From Aureibacillus halotolerans (lineage in GTDB: Bacteria > Bacillota > Bacilli > Bacillales > DSM-28697): a stretch of DNA of 64,000 nucleotides. The stretch's first letter is position 1. Each line of letters starts with the position of its first letter. The translations under genes were made by a program, and so were the position numbers. The notes below the pieces were generated by a model. It saw nothing but the letters and a program-made list of their open reading frames with translations, did not search any database and had not been told where the DNA came from. The DNA lies in the NCBI RefSeq assembly GCF_004363045.1, contig NZ_SNYJ01000022.1:1-64000 (forward strand), read 5' to 3'. Of this stretch, positions 9,538 to 20,049 are shown piece after piece.

Positions 9538-10188
9538 GTGGATCATGAACAGCCTAAAATTCCCCAGGCAACAGCAAAACGATTGCCTTTATACTATCGT
9601 TTTCTAAAAAACCTTCACAGCTCTGGAAAGTCACGCGTGTCCTCCGCTGAGCTTAGCGAAGCTGTAAAGGTGGATTCAGCAACGATTCGGAGAGATTTCT
9701 CTTACTTCGGTGCGTTAGGAAAAAAAGGATACGGCTATAATGTCGAATACCTGCTTCGTTTTTTTCGTGAAACGCTTGATCAAGATGAAGTGACAAGAGT
9801 GAGCTTAATTGGCGTTGGAAATTTAGGAACGGCTTTTTTGAACTACAATTTTATTAAAAACAACAATACAAAAATTGAAATGGCATTTGATAGCGATCCA
9901 GACAAAATTGGGACAAAAATAAGTGAAGTTCCTGTGTATGGCATTGACGAGCTTTATCGAATGAGGGACAATGGTGTAAGCGTTGCGATCCTTACCGTTC
10001 CTTCGCCTGTCGCTCAGCCGACAACCGACCGTTTGATTGAAGAAGCTGGTGTACGAGGCATACTAAATTTCACCCCGGCTCGTTTAACGACTCCGCCAGA
10101 GGTGAGAGTGCACCATATCGATTTATCCGTGGAGCTCCAGGCTCTCGTCTATTTTCTTAAAACGTATCCCAAAGAAGGGGGGGAATAA
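9538..10188 (+). CDS. rex: Redox-sensing transcriptional repressor Rex
   Basis: 216 residues. An N-terminal winged helix ([16 protein letters not shown] through [21 protein letters not shown]) is followed by a Rossmann domain with GVGNLG at ~92-97 that senses the NADH/NAD+ ratio. Near-identical in layout to B. subtilis Rex (YdiH). GTG at 9538 follows GGAAGGTG by 9 nt; the in-frame GTG at 9526 falls inside that site. Rex typically represses fermentation and anaerobic respiration genes. tatA starts 3 bp after the stop. Confidence 0.95.
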   Translation: MDHEQPKIPQATAKRLPLYYRFLKNLHSSGKSRVSSAELSEAVKVDSATIRRDFSYFGALGKKGYGYNVEYLLRFFRETLDQDEVTRVSLIGVGNLGTAFLNYNFIKNNNTKIEMAFDSDPDKIGTKISEVPVYGIDELYRMRDNGVSVAILTVPSPVAQPTTDRLIEEAGVRGILNFTPARLTTPPEVRVHHIDLSVELQALVYFLKTYPKEGGE

Positions 10189-10191
10189 CGC

Positions 10192-10458
10192 ATGCTAGGA
10201 CCAGTGAGTATTGGGCTAATTGCCGTTGTTGGATTGCTCGTGTTTGGCCCCAAAAAATTACCCGAGCTTGGAAAAGCTGCCGGAAATACACTTCGTGAGT
10301 TTAAAAATGCGACCAAGGGATTAGCGGATGATGAAGAAGAACAAAAAGAACAAAAAGAACAAAAAGAACAAAAAGAACAAAAAGACCAGAATGACCAAAA
10401 GGCAAAAGCTGAGGTAGAGACTTCACCAAACGACAATCAGATCAATCAGACTAAATAG
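10192..10458 (+). CDS. tatA: Twin-arginine translocase subunit TatA
   Basis: 88 residues: a hydrophobic helix (~5-20), the [14 protein letters not shown] hinge, an amphipathic helix, then an acidic/charged tail. The tail contains a run of EQK triplets encoded by tandem 9-bp repeats (10,340-10,381). TatA oligomers form the export pore for folded proteins with RR signal peptides. Located between rex and tatC like B. subtilis tatAy. Confidence 0.93.
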   Translation: MLGPVSIGLIAVVGLLVFGPKKLPELGKAAGNTLREFKNATKGLADDEEEQKEQKEQKEQKEQKDQNDQKAKAEVETSPNDNQINQTK

Positions 10459-10470
10459 GGTGACGATCAT

Positions 10471-11214
10471 ATGAAAGACAATCTAAACTTACTCGTCGCA
10501 GAGCACATTGTTGAGCTGCGAAAACGTGTGATCATCGTGGTCGTTGCGCTTGTTGTGTTTACCATTTTGGGACTATTTTTGTCAGATCCATTGTTTGTGT
10601 ACTTAAGTGAAAACGCCTATCAGGAAGACCTTAAAGGCTTTCGAGTACAGGACCCACTCAAGGTGTATATGCAGCTTGCTTTTATCATTAGTCTTATTTG
10701 CACGTTTCCTGTTGCTCTTTATCAGCTTTGGCGATTTGTCGCCCCGGGTCTTTTTTCCAATGAACGCAAAGCAACGTTAAGCTATATTCCGATTGCGATT
10801 GCGCTGTTTTTAGTCGGATTGGCGTTTTCGTATTTTATTCTTTTCCCGTTCGTATTAAACTTTATGCTTCAACTGTCAGAACGAATGGGCATCGAACCTA
10901 TGGTTGGTGTGCAGGAATACTTTACGTTCTTGTTTCAGATCACGTTGCCATTTGGTGTGCTGTTTGAGCTGCCAGTGGTCGTGTTGTTTCTCACGCGTCT
11001 CGGGTTATTGACACCGACGCTGCTGAGGAAAATCCGGAAGTATTCGTATTTTGTCTTACTGATCATCGCTGGGTTGATTACACCACCGGATATCTTTTCA
11101 CATATGATGGTGACCGTTCCACTGTTGCTGCTCTATGAATTATCCATTGTAATCTCAGCCTATGCGCTAAGAAAAAAGCAACGCAGTGAAAAGGCGAATG
11201 AACAGACAGTATAA
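10471..11214 (+). CDS. tatC: Twin-arginine translocase subunit TatC
   Basis: 247 residues with six predicted membrane helices; HIVELRKRVI at the N-terminus and the FAPGL-like VAPGLFSNERK and GLITPPD blocks are TatC hallmarks. It is the receptor for RR signal peptides, paired with TatA 12 bp upstream (corresponds to TatCy). ATG follows GGGTGA. Confidence 0.95.
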   Translation: MKDNLNLLVAEHIVELRKRVIIVVVALVVFTILGLFLSDPLFVYLSENAYQEDLKGFRVQDPLKVYMQLAFIISLICTFPVALYQLWRFVAPGLFSNERKATLSYIPIAIALFLVGLAFSYFILFPFVLNFMLQLSERMGIEPMVGVQEYFTFLFQITLPFGVLFELPVVVLFLTRLGLLTPTLLRKIRKYSYFVLLIIAGLITPPDIFSHMMVTVPLLLLYELSIVISAYALRKKQRSEKANEQTV

Positions 11215-11315
11215 ATCAATAATTGCACACTGAAAACCAGTTTCATAGCGGAGAGCTGTGCAGAATGCATACAATTTTTGTAAAGAGGCTGAGACAGAGC
11301 TAGTTTATTTTTATA

Positions 11316-11355
11316 AAACTCTCGAACAATTCATTTGTTCGGAGTTTTTTTTTTT
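11316..11355 (+). terminator. Terminator after tatC
   Basis: CTCGAACAA and TTGTTCGGAG arms, 4-nt loop, then a run of 13 T residues. It lies ~100 bp after the tatC stop; nothing is recognised in between. Confidence 0.85.
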
Positions 11356-11384
11356 ACAAGTAAGGCATTAACCGCTTCGTCAAA

Positions 11385-11497
11385 ATACTTCGCTTTCCGC
11401 GGGCACGGCTTCAGCTTCCTCGGAAAGCAAGCTTTCCTGCGGGATCTTCAGCTCGCGCTGTTCCCGCAGGAGTCTACGTATGTTGACTACGCTGATG
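11385..11497 (+). repeat. Dispersed GC-rich intergenic repeat, copy A
   Basis: Shares the framework CTTTCCgCGGGC ... TCCTCGG ... GGGaTCTtcaGCTCGC ... CCCGcaGGAGTCT with copies B and C in this window. Such palindromic intergenic repeats are common in Bacillaceae genomes (from memory). No coding potential is apparent. Confidence 0.65.
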
Positions 11498-11849
11498 TTT
11501 GTTTCTGCTTAAATGGTTTTTATTTTGTCCCGATCTCATATAACGAGTAAGAAAGCGTGTTAAGGCGTGATTGCTTACCAAACAAGACAAGTAAATGCAT
11601 CGTTTCAAGCAAACTTATATCACCTAGCGCAATATTGATGCAGTGGTGGCTTTAAGTTTAATCATCTTCAACACTGACTGCGCTGGAGTGGAAGCAAGGC
11701 GAGATAGATCGATTGACATCTTGAGAATAACACCAGCTGTATTCAGTATTTAAAGCAATGCTCACAATCCTGTATTTTTTAAAAGATCGCCATTTAGTAC
11801 CTAAGCAGATCTCTACGCTTAATGTCACATCATAAAAAATGAGTGCATT
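11498..11849. other. Non-coding stretch, nothing recognised
   Basis: About 350 bp between repeat copies A and B. No ORF with a ribosome site, RNA gene or terminator was recognised; short open frames here lack starts with Shine-Dalgarno sequences. Confidence 0.5.
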
Positions 11850-12095
11850 AAAAGCAGCCACTAGCGAGACTCCAGCGGCAAAGAAAACACGATGAGGTCC
11901 TTTCGAATCGATGTTGCACTTGTACCCGTAGGGTGTAAAAGCGAGCTAAGCGAGACCCTACAGAGCTCGAAAGCGATCGAGGAGGCTCGCAGTTCGCCCG
12001 GCGGCAAAGAAATCACGATGAGGTTTTCTCGAGTCGATGATGCACTTGTACCCTTTAGGGTGAAAGCGAGCGTATGGCAGCTTGTATCAAAAGCA
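11850..12095 (-). repeat. Dispersed intergenic repeat, copy B (expanded form)
   Basis: Read on the minus strand it matches copy C at both ends (ATACAAGCTGCCATACGCTC ... GTCTCGCTAGTGGCTGC), but two related ~60-bp modules (11,877-11,940 and 12,003-12,069) are inserted. Both modules carry GATGAGGT, a TCGA...TCGATG block and CACTTGTACCC...TAGGGTG. Confidence 0.75.
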
Positions 12096-12266
12096 AGACA
12101 ACATTGGTTTGTAGCTTTACCCAGTGATCTCTAAGCGTGCCTGCCAAATAAAAGGGGGGAAGTTGAGTTAACAAGCATAATTTTTCCAGGCTAAGAGTAC
12201 TCTTTCGGCAAAAGCAAGGTTTTTCAGAGCTTTCATAGCGGACTGTTTTTTCTTTTCGGCGAAGAA

Positions 12267-12275
12267 TGGTAAAAT
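12267..12275 (+). promoter_or_regulatory. Possible extended -10 promoter for ppx-ppk
   Basis: TGGTAAAAT fits an extended -10 element about 80 bp before ppx; no clear -35. Confidence 0.4.
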
Positions 12276-12353
12276 ACTCAGAAGGAAATTGCGAGCGAAA
12301 GCGCTTGTCGTATTCGCCCAATCGTTAGTAAATAGGGAAAGGGGCCGTCTTTA

Positions 12354-13880
12354 GTGCCTATCTATGCCGTTATTGATATCGGTTCAAATACCGTTCGACT
12401 CGTCATTTACCAGGAGAAACCGTCTGGTCGCTATGAGGAGCTCCATAATGTGAAAATTGTAGCACGCCTTCGCGAAGATCTAACCGAAGATCTTGTCCTT
12501 ACAGAAGCAGGCATTAAGAAATTAATTCATATTTTGACTCATTTTAATAACATTCTCGATGAGCAGCATGTGGATACGATGATCTGCGCAGCTACAGCGG
12601 CGATTCGTCAAGCGGTCAATCGCGAGGATGTGAAACGCCGAGTATCTCAGGAGACAGGATTGACGATGCGAATCCTTTCTGAAGAGGAAGAGGCCTATTA
12701 TGGGTTTTTGGCTGTCAAACACTCGATCATGGTCTCAGAGGCGATCACAATTGATATTGGCGGGGGGTCTACAGAGCTTACATATTTCAAGGATCGCGAT
12801 ATCCAGGAAAGCATTAGTTTACCATTTGGTGCCCTTACCCTGAAACGCCGCTTTTTTAATGCAAAAGAGGATAAAGCTTCATTAGAGAAACTGCTCCTGT
12901 TTTTGCAAGCTCAATTTGAAGCGATTCCGTGGCTGCAAACGGGCATTCCGGTCATCGCGATCGGTGGAAGCGCACGCAATCTTGCCTTGATTCATCAAGG
13001 GCTGCATCATTATCCGATTGGTGGGCTGCATCAATATGAAATGGACCCAAGTGAGATTCCGACCGTGCTCAATGAGCTCATTTCATTGGATGTGTCTGAT
13101 CGACAGAAAGTAGAAGGCTTATCAAAGGATCGAGCTGACATCATCATTCCCGCGATCAGCAGCTTCCAAGCGTTATGTGAATGTATCGAGGCTCCGAAAT
13201 GGATACTAAGCCGAAAAGGACTACGTGAAGGCTTGCTGTATGAAATGATACACCGAAGCAATGGCGTGACGCAAAGTGAGGTGTCCGTTTTAGATAAGAG
13301 CATGACGGAGCTTGAAAACGATTTTGGTACAGATACGTCTGACACAGGTGAGGTCGTCCGTCTCGCCAAAATGCTTGCCGACCTCTTGGAAGAGCATCGT
13401 TTTTTTGAGCTCGAGGCGACAGATAGAAAGCTGCTTGAAAGTGCAGGGCGATTGTTTCAATTAGGCCAGTATATTGATCGCGAAGCTGCCAGCCAGCATA
13501 CGTTTTACGTGTTGTCCAACCGGACTATTGACGGATTGTTTCATGAACAACGTGTAAAGTTGGCTCTTGTGGCCTCATTTCATTCCAAAAGCCGACTGGA
13601 AGAATGGGCGCAACCATTTAAGGGTTGGTTTTATAAAAAAGAACGCAAGACGCTGTCGTATTTGGGCAGTTTACTGAAGTTCTCCAAGGCGCTAAACGCG
13701 ACAGATCGAAAAATTGTCGAAGCTATATCTCTAAAAGAGCACGAATCGCATGTCGAATTTATCATTCATTGTCGTAAGGACTGTCTCTCTGAATCCTATC
13801 AAGCGGAAAAATACATTAAGCATATTGAAAAAGCCATAAAAAAAGAGATTGTGTTAACGTTTGAGGAGATGGGTATGTAA
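12354..13880 (+). CDS. ppx: Exopolyphosphatase / guanosine pentaphosphatase (Ppx/GppA family)
   Basis: 508 residues. The N-terminal ASKHA phosphatase domain shows AVIDIGSNTVRLVIY (5-19), ITIDIGGGSTELTYF and AIGGSARNLALIHQ; the C-terminal ~200 residues form the HD-like helical domain of long Ppx proteins. It hydrolyses terminal phosphates of polyphosphate. GTG start with AGGG/AAGGGG upstream. It is followed by ppk, so synthesis and breakdown of polyphosphate are linked. Both genes sit inside an otherwise B. subtilis-like gene order and between inverted repeat copies B and C. Confidence 0.92.
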   Translation: MPIYAVIDIGSNTVRLVIYQEKPSGRYEELHNVKIVARLREDLTEDLVLTEAGIKKLIHILTHFNNILDEQHVDTMICAATAAIRQAVNREDVKRRVSQETGLTMRILSEEEEAYYGFLAVKHSIMVSEAITIDIGGGSTELTYFKDRDIQESISLPFGALTLKRRFFNAKEDKASLEKLLLFLQAQFEAIPWLQTGIPVIAIGGSARNLALIHQGLHHYPIGGLHQYEMDPSEIPTVLNELISLDVSDRQKVEGLSKDRADIIIPAISSFQALCECIEAPKWILSRKGLREGLLYEMIHRSNGVTQSEVSVLDKSMTELENDFGTDTSDTGEVVRLAKMLADLLEEHRFFELEATDRKLLESAGRLFQLGQYIDREAASQHTFYVLSNRTIDGLFHEQRVKLALVASFHSKSRLEEWAQPFKGWFYKKERKTLSYLGSLLKFSKALNATDRKIVEAISLKEHESHVEFIIHCRKDCLSESYQAEKYIKHIEKAIKKEIVLTFEEMGM

Positions 13881-13956
13881 TTTACGTAAGCTTTACAGTG
13901 ACAGAGTGGTTGCTTTGGTACACTTAAATTGACATACATAGTGAAAGGTGAGATTC

Positions 13957-16071
13957 GTGGCCGAGGAAAAAGAGAGACACTTACGAGATCATGCGTTTTA
14001 CAACAATCGGGAGCTGAGCTGGATCGCCTTTAATATGCGCGTGCTTGAAGAGGCTGAGGATATTACAAATCCACTTTTAGAGCGCCTGCGCTTCTTATCC
14101 ATTGTTTCTTCCAATCTAGACGAATTTTTTATGGTACGAATGGCTGGGCTCAAGGATCAAATTGAAGCAGGGTTTAACCAGCCAGAAAACAAGGCAGGTC
14201 TAACGCCTCGCCAGCAACTGTTTTTGGCGACTGAAGACACAACGACGCTTGTCGCGGAGCAATACGAGACGTACCAGCGCATTCTTAAAGAAATGCAGGA
14301 AGAGCTAGACGTCGCTGTGTTGCCATACAGTGAGCTAGATGAGGAGCAACGAAACCTTGTCGACACGTACTTTCATGACCATGTGTTTCCTGTGCTTACT
14401 CCACTAGCAGTGGATTTGTATCGGCCGTTTCCATTGTTGCTGAACATGAGCATTAATTTGGTGGCTCATCTAAAAAGCAAGGAAGGCGTTCAACGGCATG
14501 CCATTGTGCAGGTCCCAGCTGTGCTAGAACGGTTTATTCGATTGCGGACCAAAAATGGCGGTCACGTCATTGTGACGCTTGAGCAAATCATTGAAGCGCA
14601 TATTGGTCAATTGTTTAAAGGCCACACCGTTCTGGCCGTTTCGCCTTTCCGAATTACACGGAATGCGGATTTGTCGTTCGAGGAAGAAGGGTCGAGGGAT
14701 CTTTTAAGCGTGATTGAAAAGGAAATTCGCCAACGAGGACGCAAGGCTGTCGTTCGTATGGAAGTTGAGCAAGGACGAATGGAGGAGTCCATTCTGTCAT
14801 TTCTATTGAAGGCGCATGCCATTGAACGTCGAGATGTCTTTTTCGTCAATGGCTCGCTTGATCTGACATGGCTCGATCCATTGTATGGCGAGCTCGAGCC
14901 GTTTTATGATAAGCACGTCTTTCCATCCCTCATGTCACAGCATCCGAAAATGCTCGGTCGTGATGAAGACATCTTTGAAGCTGTACGGAATCGCGATATC
15001 CTTCTTCATCATCCGTATGAATCGTTCCAGCCTATTGTTGATTTTATTGAGAAGGCGGCAGACGATTCGGAGGTCATGGCGATTAAGCAGACGCTCTACC
15101 GCGTCAGTGGAAAATCGCCGATCATTAAAGGCTTAAAGCGAGCCGCAGGCAACGGCAAGCAGGTGACAGTACTGCTTGAGCTCAAGGCGCGTTTTGATGA
15201 GGAAAAAAACGTACATTGGGCGAAAGAGCTTGAAGAAGCTGGCTGTCATGTCATCTACGGCATGGATCAGCTCAAAACCCACAGCAAAATCACACTCATC
15301 GTCCGCAAAACGCCTCAAGGCATCGAACGCTTTGTCCACCTTGGGACAGGGAACTACAATGACCAAACCGCAAGAATATATACCGATCTAGGGCTGCTCA
15401 CCTCATCGCCTGCGCTTGGAGAAGATGCCACACACTTTTTTAATTACTTGAGCGGTTTTACAGAAGAACCCGAATACAACGAGCTTTCCGTGGCTCCATT
15501 TGCCATTCGTGAGGATCTGATTTTTTGGATTGAGCAAGAGATGGTACGACACCGTGACAATGGCGATGGGTACATCATAATGAAGGTGAACTCTGTCACC
15601 GACAAAGAGCTGATCGTCAAGCTCTACGAAGCCTCTTGCATGGGGGTAAAGGTAGATTTGATTGTACGCGGCATTTGTTGCTTGCGCCCTGGCATTCCAG
15701 AAGTGAGCGAACACATTCGTGTCTTCAGCATTGTCGGTCGATTTCTAGAGCACACGCGTATCTATTACTTCCGCTATGGAGGCGAGGATAAATATTTCCT
15801 ATCATCGGCGGATATGATGACGAGGAATATGGAAAAACGCGTGGAGATCATGTTTCCTCTGAATGATAAGGAAATTAAAGAAGAAATCAATGCATGTCTC
15901 GAGATCATGCTGAAAGACAACGTCAAAAGCCGCTATCAAGATGAACAAGGCAGCTACCACCGCGTTCAAGCAGAGGGCAAAGCCCCGTTGAACAGTCAGA
16001 GGGTCCTTTTTGAACGCGCCATTCAGGCGGTGCATCAGGATGACGCTGTAAAGAAGCCGAAGAAGAAATAA
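13957..16071 (+). CDS. ppk1: Polyphosphate kinase 1
   Basis: 704 residues with the full PPK1 layout: N domain (NRELSWIAFNMRVLEEA), middle PHP-like domain, and two phospholipase D-like C domains. KTHSKITLIVRK contains the autophosphorylated histidine and RFVHLGTGNYN the following block; TRNMEKRVEIMFPL is near the end. It transfers ATP gamma-phosphate to polyphosphate reversibly. GTG at 13957 has AAAGGTGA 6 nt before it; the in-frame GTG at 13948 overlaps that site. Second gene of ppx-ppk. Confidence 0.95.
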   Translation: MAEEKERHLRDHAFYNNRELSWIAFNMRVLEEAEDITNPLLERLRFLSIVSSNLDEFFMVRMAGLKDQIEAGFNQPENKAGLTPRQQLFLATEDTTTLVAEQYETYQRILKEMQEELDVAVLPYSELDEEQRNLVDTYFHDHVFPVLTPLAVDLYRPFPLLLNMSINLVAHLKSKEGVQRHAIVQVPAVLERFIRLRTKNGGHVIVTLEQIIEAHIGQLFKGHTVLAVSPFRITRNADLSFEEEGSRDLLSVIEKEIRQRGRKAVVRMEVEQGRMEESILSFLLKAHAIERRDVFFVNGSLDLTWLDPLYGELEPFYDKHVFPSLMSQHPKMLGRDEDIFEAVRNRDILLHHPYESFQPIVDFIEKAADDSEVMAIKQTLYRVSGKSPIIKGLKRAAGNGKQVTVLLELKARFDEEKNVHWAKELEEAGCHVIYGMDQLKTHSKITLIVRKTPQGIERFVHLGTGNYNDQTARIYTDLGLLTSSPALGEDATHFFNYLSGFTEEPEYNELSVAPFAIREDLIFWIEQEMVRHRDNGDGYIIMKVNSVTDKELIVKLYEASCMGVKVDLIVRGICCLRPGIPEVSEHIRVFSIVGRFLEHTRIYYFRYGGEDKYFLSSADMMTRNMEKRVEIMFPLNDKEIKEEINACLEIMLKDNVKSRYQDEQGSYHRVQAEGKAPLNSQRVLFERAIQAVHQDDAVKKPKKK

Positions 16072-16085
16072 ATATGTAAAACCAG

Positions 16086-16119
16086 CATGAGTTTCGATCA
16101 AACGAAGCTCATGTTTTTT
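16086..16119 (+). terminator. Terminator after ppk
   Basis: CATGAGTTTCG / CGAAGCTCATG arms then T6, 15 bp after the ppk stop. Confidence 0.9.
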
Positions 16120-16212
16120 GGCGTATTCTAAGTGGAGTTCTCAACTTCCACACCCTAATTTAGGGGACACTCTTAGATAAAGATTGGTAAACCTGCAATT
16201 CAATGTTGTGGT

Positions 16213-16345
16213 TGCTTTTTATACAAGCTGCCATACGCTCGCTTTCCACGGGCGAACTGCGAGCCTCCTCGGCACTTCGTGCGCTGTGGGGTCTCGCTTA
16301 GCTCGCTTGTCCCGTTGGAGTCTCGCTAGTGGCTGCTTTTGATTC
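16213..16345 (+). repeat. Dispersed intergenic repeat, copy C (compact form)
   Basis: About 133 bp, matching both ends and the centre of copy B in opposite orientation but without the two inserted modules: ATACAAGCTGCCATACGCTC, GGGCGAACTGCGAGCCTCCT, GGTCTCGCTTAGCTCGCTT, GGAGTCTCGCTAGTGGCTGC. Together B and C flank ppx-ppk as inverted repeats. Confidence 0.75.
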
Positions 16346-16631
16346 TTTTTCTTGCTCAGGCATGTCTCGCAAATATTTGTCATGAAATTTACTCAACCTA
16401 GCTAATTTCATATGTTGAAGGATTCTTTGCTTTTAAAATAAAGCTTCTTTATCTTTTGGAAGTGTAGGGTAGTGAACATAGTCCCTTCACTATACTGAAT
16501 AAAGTAGGTGTTTTTCTCTTTATTTCAATAAACCTATCTCATATTGTCTCCATTAAGGCACGATCAGTTTTTAAGCTGATTTTAACGCTGCGAAAGTTGA
16601 ATAAAGATGTAATTCGGCTTTAATACCACAC
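16346..16631. other. Non-coding stretch, nothing recognised
   Basis: About 285 bp of AT-richer DNA between repeat copy C and the ydiK terminator; no gene or RNA recognised. Confidence 0.5.
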
Positions 16632-16670
16632 AAAAAGCCCCTAATCCAACCGTCTGGATCAGGGGCTTTT
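16632..16670 (-). terminator. Terminator after ydiK (bidirectional form)
   Basis: AAAAAGCCCCTGATCCAGAC on the minus strand pairs with its partner arm (GGATTAGGGGC, one GU pair), with A and T runs on either side; it sits 6 bp after the leftward ydiK stop. Confidence 0.88.
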
Positions 16671-16675
16671 GAGTG

Positions 16676-16885
16676 TCACTTCTTTTTCTTCGCTTGCTTG
16701 ATCACATAGGCTGTGAAAAACAAGCGAATTGCTGTGCCGATGTCAAAGGTGGCAATTGCAAGAAAGGCAATAGTCGGAAAGGTCCACAAGCCGTTCATCA
16801 TTGTGCTTTCGGCAGCCACATACAAAAACAGAATGCCCATTACTGAGTAGATGACCCCGTACACCGTTGGAGACAGGCGGCGCAT
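16676..16885 (-). CDS. ydiK: YdiK-like small membrane protein (DUF4305 type)
   Basis: 69 residues with two hydrophobic helices (~8-28 and ~35-60) and a lysine-rich tail. It matches B. subtilis YdiK in size, sequence character and location next to ydiL and groES. Start ATG after GGAGGG, immediately after the ydiL stop, implying coupling. Function unknown. Confidence 0.8.
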   Translation of the reverse strand: MRRLSPTVYGVIYSVMGILFLYVAAESTMMNGLWTFPTIAFLAIATFDIGTAIRLFFTAYVIKQAKKKK

Positions 16886-17605
16886 TTAAAACCCTCCGGT
16901 GAGTTGAAGCAGGATAATATTGAGCTGTTCCTGATATTCTTCAAGCATTTCTGGGTCTATCATCGATTGTCCAACGACGACAAACAAGTTCATTAGCCCG
17001 TGGACGAGTATTGGGATAATAATGCGTTGTGTGCGTACATACAGGAAAGCAAACACAAAGCCCATGGATGTATAAATTAACAGGTGCGTAAAATCCATGT
17101 GGAGTACGGCAAAGGCCAGCGAACTGACGATACCGGCAATGAAAAAGTTCGTTTTCTTATACACTTGACCGAAAATGATTTTGCGGAAAATCAGTTCTTC
17201 AAACACTGGCGCGAAGAAGACCATGTAGAGCACAAACAATGGTGCGGCTTCGTAAATGTTCATTAGACCTGCTGTATTTTCCGACCCTACAGGAACCCTG
17301 AAAATATACGTTTCAATGGCAGCTGCAATCATTTGTGAGGTTAGCGCCAGCACGACGCCTAGGAAGATCCAGAGAATGGATTCTCCAGTGCTCGCTCCTC
17401 TGTCCCGTTTCCATATCCCAATCTCTCGTTCCTTCCGTAGCAACAGGAGGGTGACGATGAAGCCGATGACAGATGTAATCAGCAGAGAGTATGCCGTTAG
17501 CTCTGCATCTGAAGAAACATAGGGCGCGACGCCATAGGCGACCGGCAGAACCCCGAATTGTACAAAGAAGAATGTAGCAATAATCCACCAATACCGTTTT
17601 GGCAT
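16886..17605 (-). CDS. ydiL: CPBP-family intramembrane metalloprotease (YdiL-like)
   Basis: 239 residues, about seven to eight membrane helices. It has the Abi/CPBP motifs: EE in FEELIFRKIIFG (motif 1), H in AVLHMDFTH (motif 2) and HGLMN (motif 3). CPBP proteins are Rce1-like membrane proteases; some mature bacteriocins or give self-immunity, but this one is in the conserved host location ydiL of B. subtilis. Divergent from groES; ATG after AAGGGG. Confidence 0.88.
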   Translation of the reverse strand: MPKRYWWIIATFFFVQFGVLPVAYGVAPYVSSDAELTAYSLLITSVIGFIVTLLLLRKEREIGIWKRDRGASTGESILWIFLGVVLALTSQMIAAAIETYIFRVPVGSENTAGLMNIYEAAPLFVLYMVFFAPVFEELIFRKIIFGQVYKKTNFFIAGIVSSLAFAVLHMDFTHLLIYTSMGFVFAFLYVRTQRIIIPILVHGLMNLFVVVGQSMIDPEMLEEYQEQLNIILLQLTGGF

Positions 17606-17855
17606 ATATGTACCCCTTTTGCATGTAAAGTTATGTTTGTTGTCACTTCCGTTAGTTTAACATACCCGATTTGAAAAGGTTCAATCAAAGACCTTTGATC
17701 AATAGGTTGTCTTAGAAATGACGGCTGAATAATGTCTTCCCAACATCCAGTATATCAAAAGGAAGTAAAAATTAGACCAATTCATTGAGGTGATCGCGAT
17801 TTCACCGCTTGCAAAACAAATCAGTTCCTGTCGAATGTTTTTTCAAGGTTCTCGC

Positions 17856-17884
17856 TTGCAAAACGTTTGGAGATTCTTTATCAT
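17856..17884 (+). promoter_or_regulatory. Sigma-A promoter of groES-groEL
   Basis: TTGCAA, 17 bp, TATCAT; predicted start of transcription ~17,891, so the CIRCE element begins about 5 bp into the transcript, as in other Bacillus groE operons. Confidence 0.8.
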
Positions 17885-17895
17885 AGGAACTGAGT

Positions 17896-17922
17896 TTAGC
17901 ACTCTCATCGAACGAGTGCTAA
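17896..17922 (+). promoter_or_regulatory. CIRCE operator (HrcA binding site)
   Basis: Perfect TTAGCACTC-N9-GAGTGCTAA inverted repeat. HrcA bound here represses groESL until heat shock; HrcA itself needs GroEL, closing the feedback loop. Confidence 0.97.
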
Positions 17923-17960
17923 AAAGGAAAATCGAACCATATTCAAGGAGGTCGTTTCAC

Positions 17961-18245
17961 TTGTTAAAGCCGTTAGGTGATCGCATCATAATTGAGCTAG
18001 TTGAATCTGAAGAATCCACTGCAAGTGGCATTGTATTGCCAGACTCTGCCAAAGAAAAGCCACAAGAAGGTAAAGTTGTTGCTGTTGGCGCAGGAAACGT
18101 GAAGGACAATGGCGAACGCGTCGCATTGGAAGTATCAGAAGGAAATCGTATCATCTTTTCAAAATATGCGGGAACTGAAGTGAAATACCAAGGCACTGAA
18201 TACTTAATCATTCGCGAAAGCGACATTCTTGCAATCGTAGAATAG
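17961..18245 (+). CDS. groES: Co-chaperonin GroES
   Basis: 94 residues: [17 protein letters not shown], the mobile-loop region [24 protein letters not shown] and the C-terminal ESDILAIVE are standard GroES. TTG start with AAGGAGG 9 nt upstream; longer in-frame starts would run through the promoter and CIRCE. It caps the GroEL ring. Confidence 0.96.
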   Translation: MLKPLGDRIIIELVESEESTASGIVLPDSAKEKPQEGKVVAVGAGNVKDNGERVALEVSEGNRIIFSKYAGTEVKYQGTEYLIIRESDILAIVE

Positions 18246-18252
18246 CACATAG

Positions 18253-19947
<1,695 letters not shown>

Positions 19948-19954
19948 CAATTCA

Positions 19955-19985
19955 CCGGAAAACCCTTGTGCCCCAAGGGTTCCGG
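19955..19985 (+). terminator. Hairpin after groEL
   Basis: CCGGAAAACCCTTG pairs with CAAGGGTTCCGG; the T tract is short (GTTTG, with TTTTT 20 bp later). Probably the groESL terminator; the prophage left attachment site could be at or just after it. Confidence 0.6.
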
Positions 19986-20004
19986 CGTTTGAAAACAGCC
20001 TTTT

Positions 20005-20046
20005 TCGAGAGAAATATCACATAAATATCACATTTCTCCCGAGAAA
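20005..20046. repeat. Tandem 11-bp repeats inside an inverted repeat at the prophage left end
   Basis: AAATATCACAT occurs twice in tandem (20,012-20,022 and 20,023-20,033), framed by near-perfect inverted arms (TCGAGAGAAAT and ATTTCTCCCGA). It lies just beyond the integrase stop. It could be integrase arm sites near attL, a terminator for the leftward integrase transcript, or both. Confidence 0.55.
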
Positions 20047-20049
20047 AGT

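Noticed and set aside
10149-10436. Minus-strand frame opposite tatA
   Set aside because: Shadow caused by the EQK repeats reading as Ser/Phe/Cys repeats.
11892-12134. Open frame of ~80 codons in the repeat region
   Set aside because: It runs through repeat copy B and its modules, has no ribosome site, and reflects GC-rich repeat sequence.
17684-17699. ATCAAAG-AC-CTTTGAT palindrome upstream of groES
   Set aside because: Perfect but short, no known regulator matched, and not positioned on a recognisable promoter; left unassigned.
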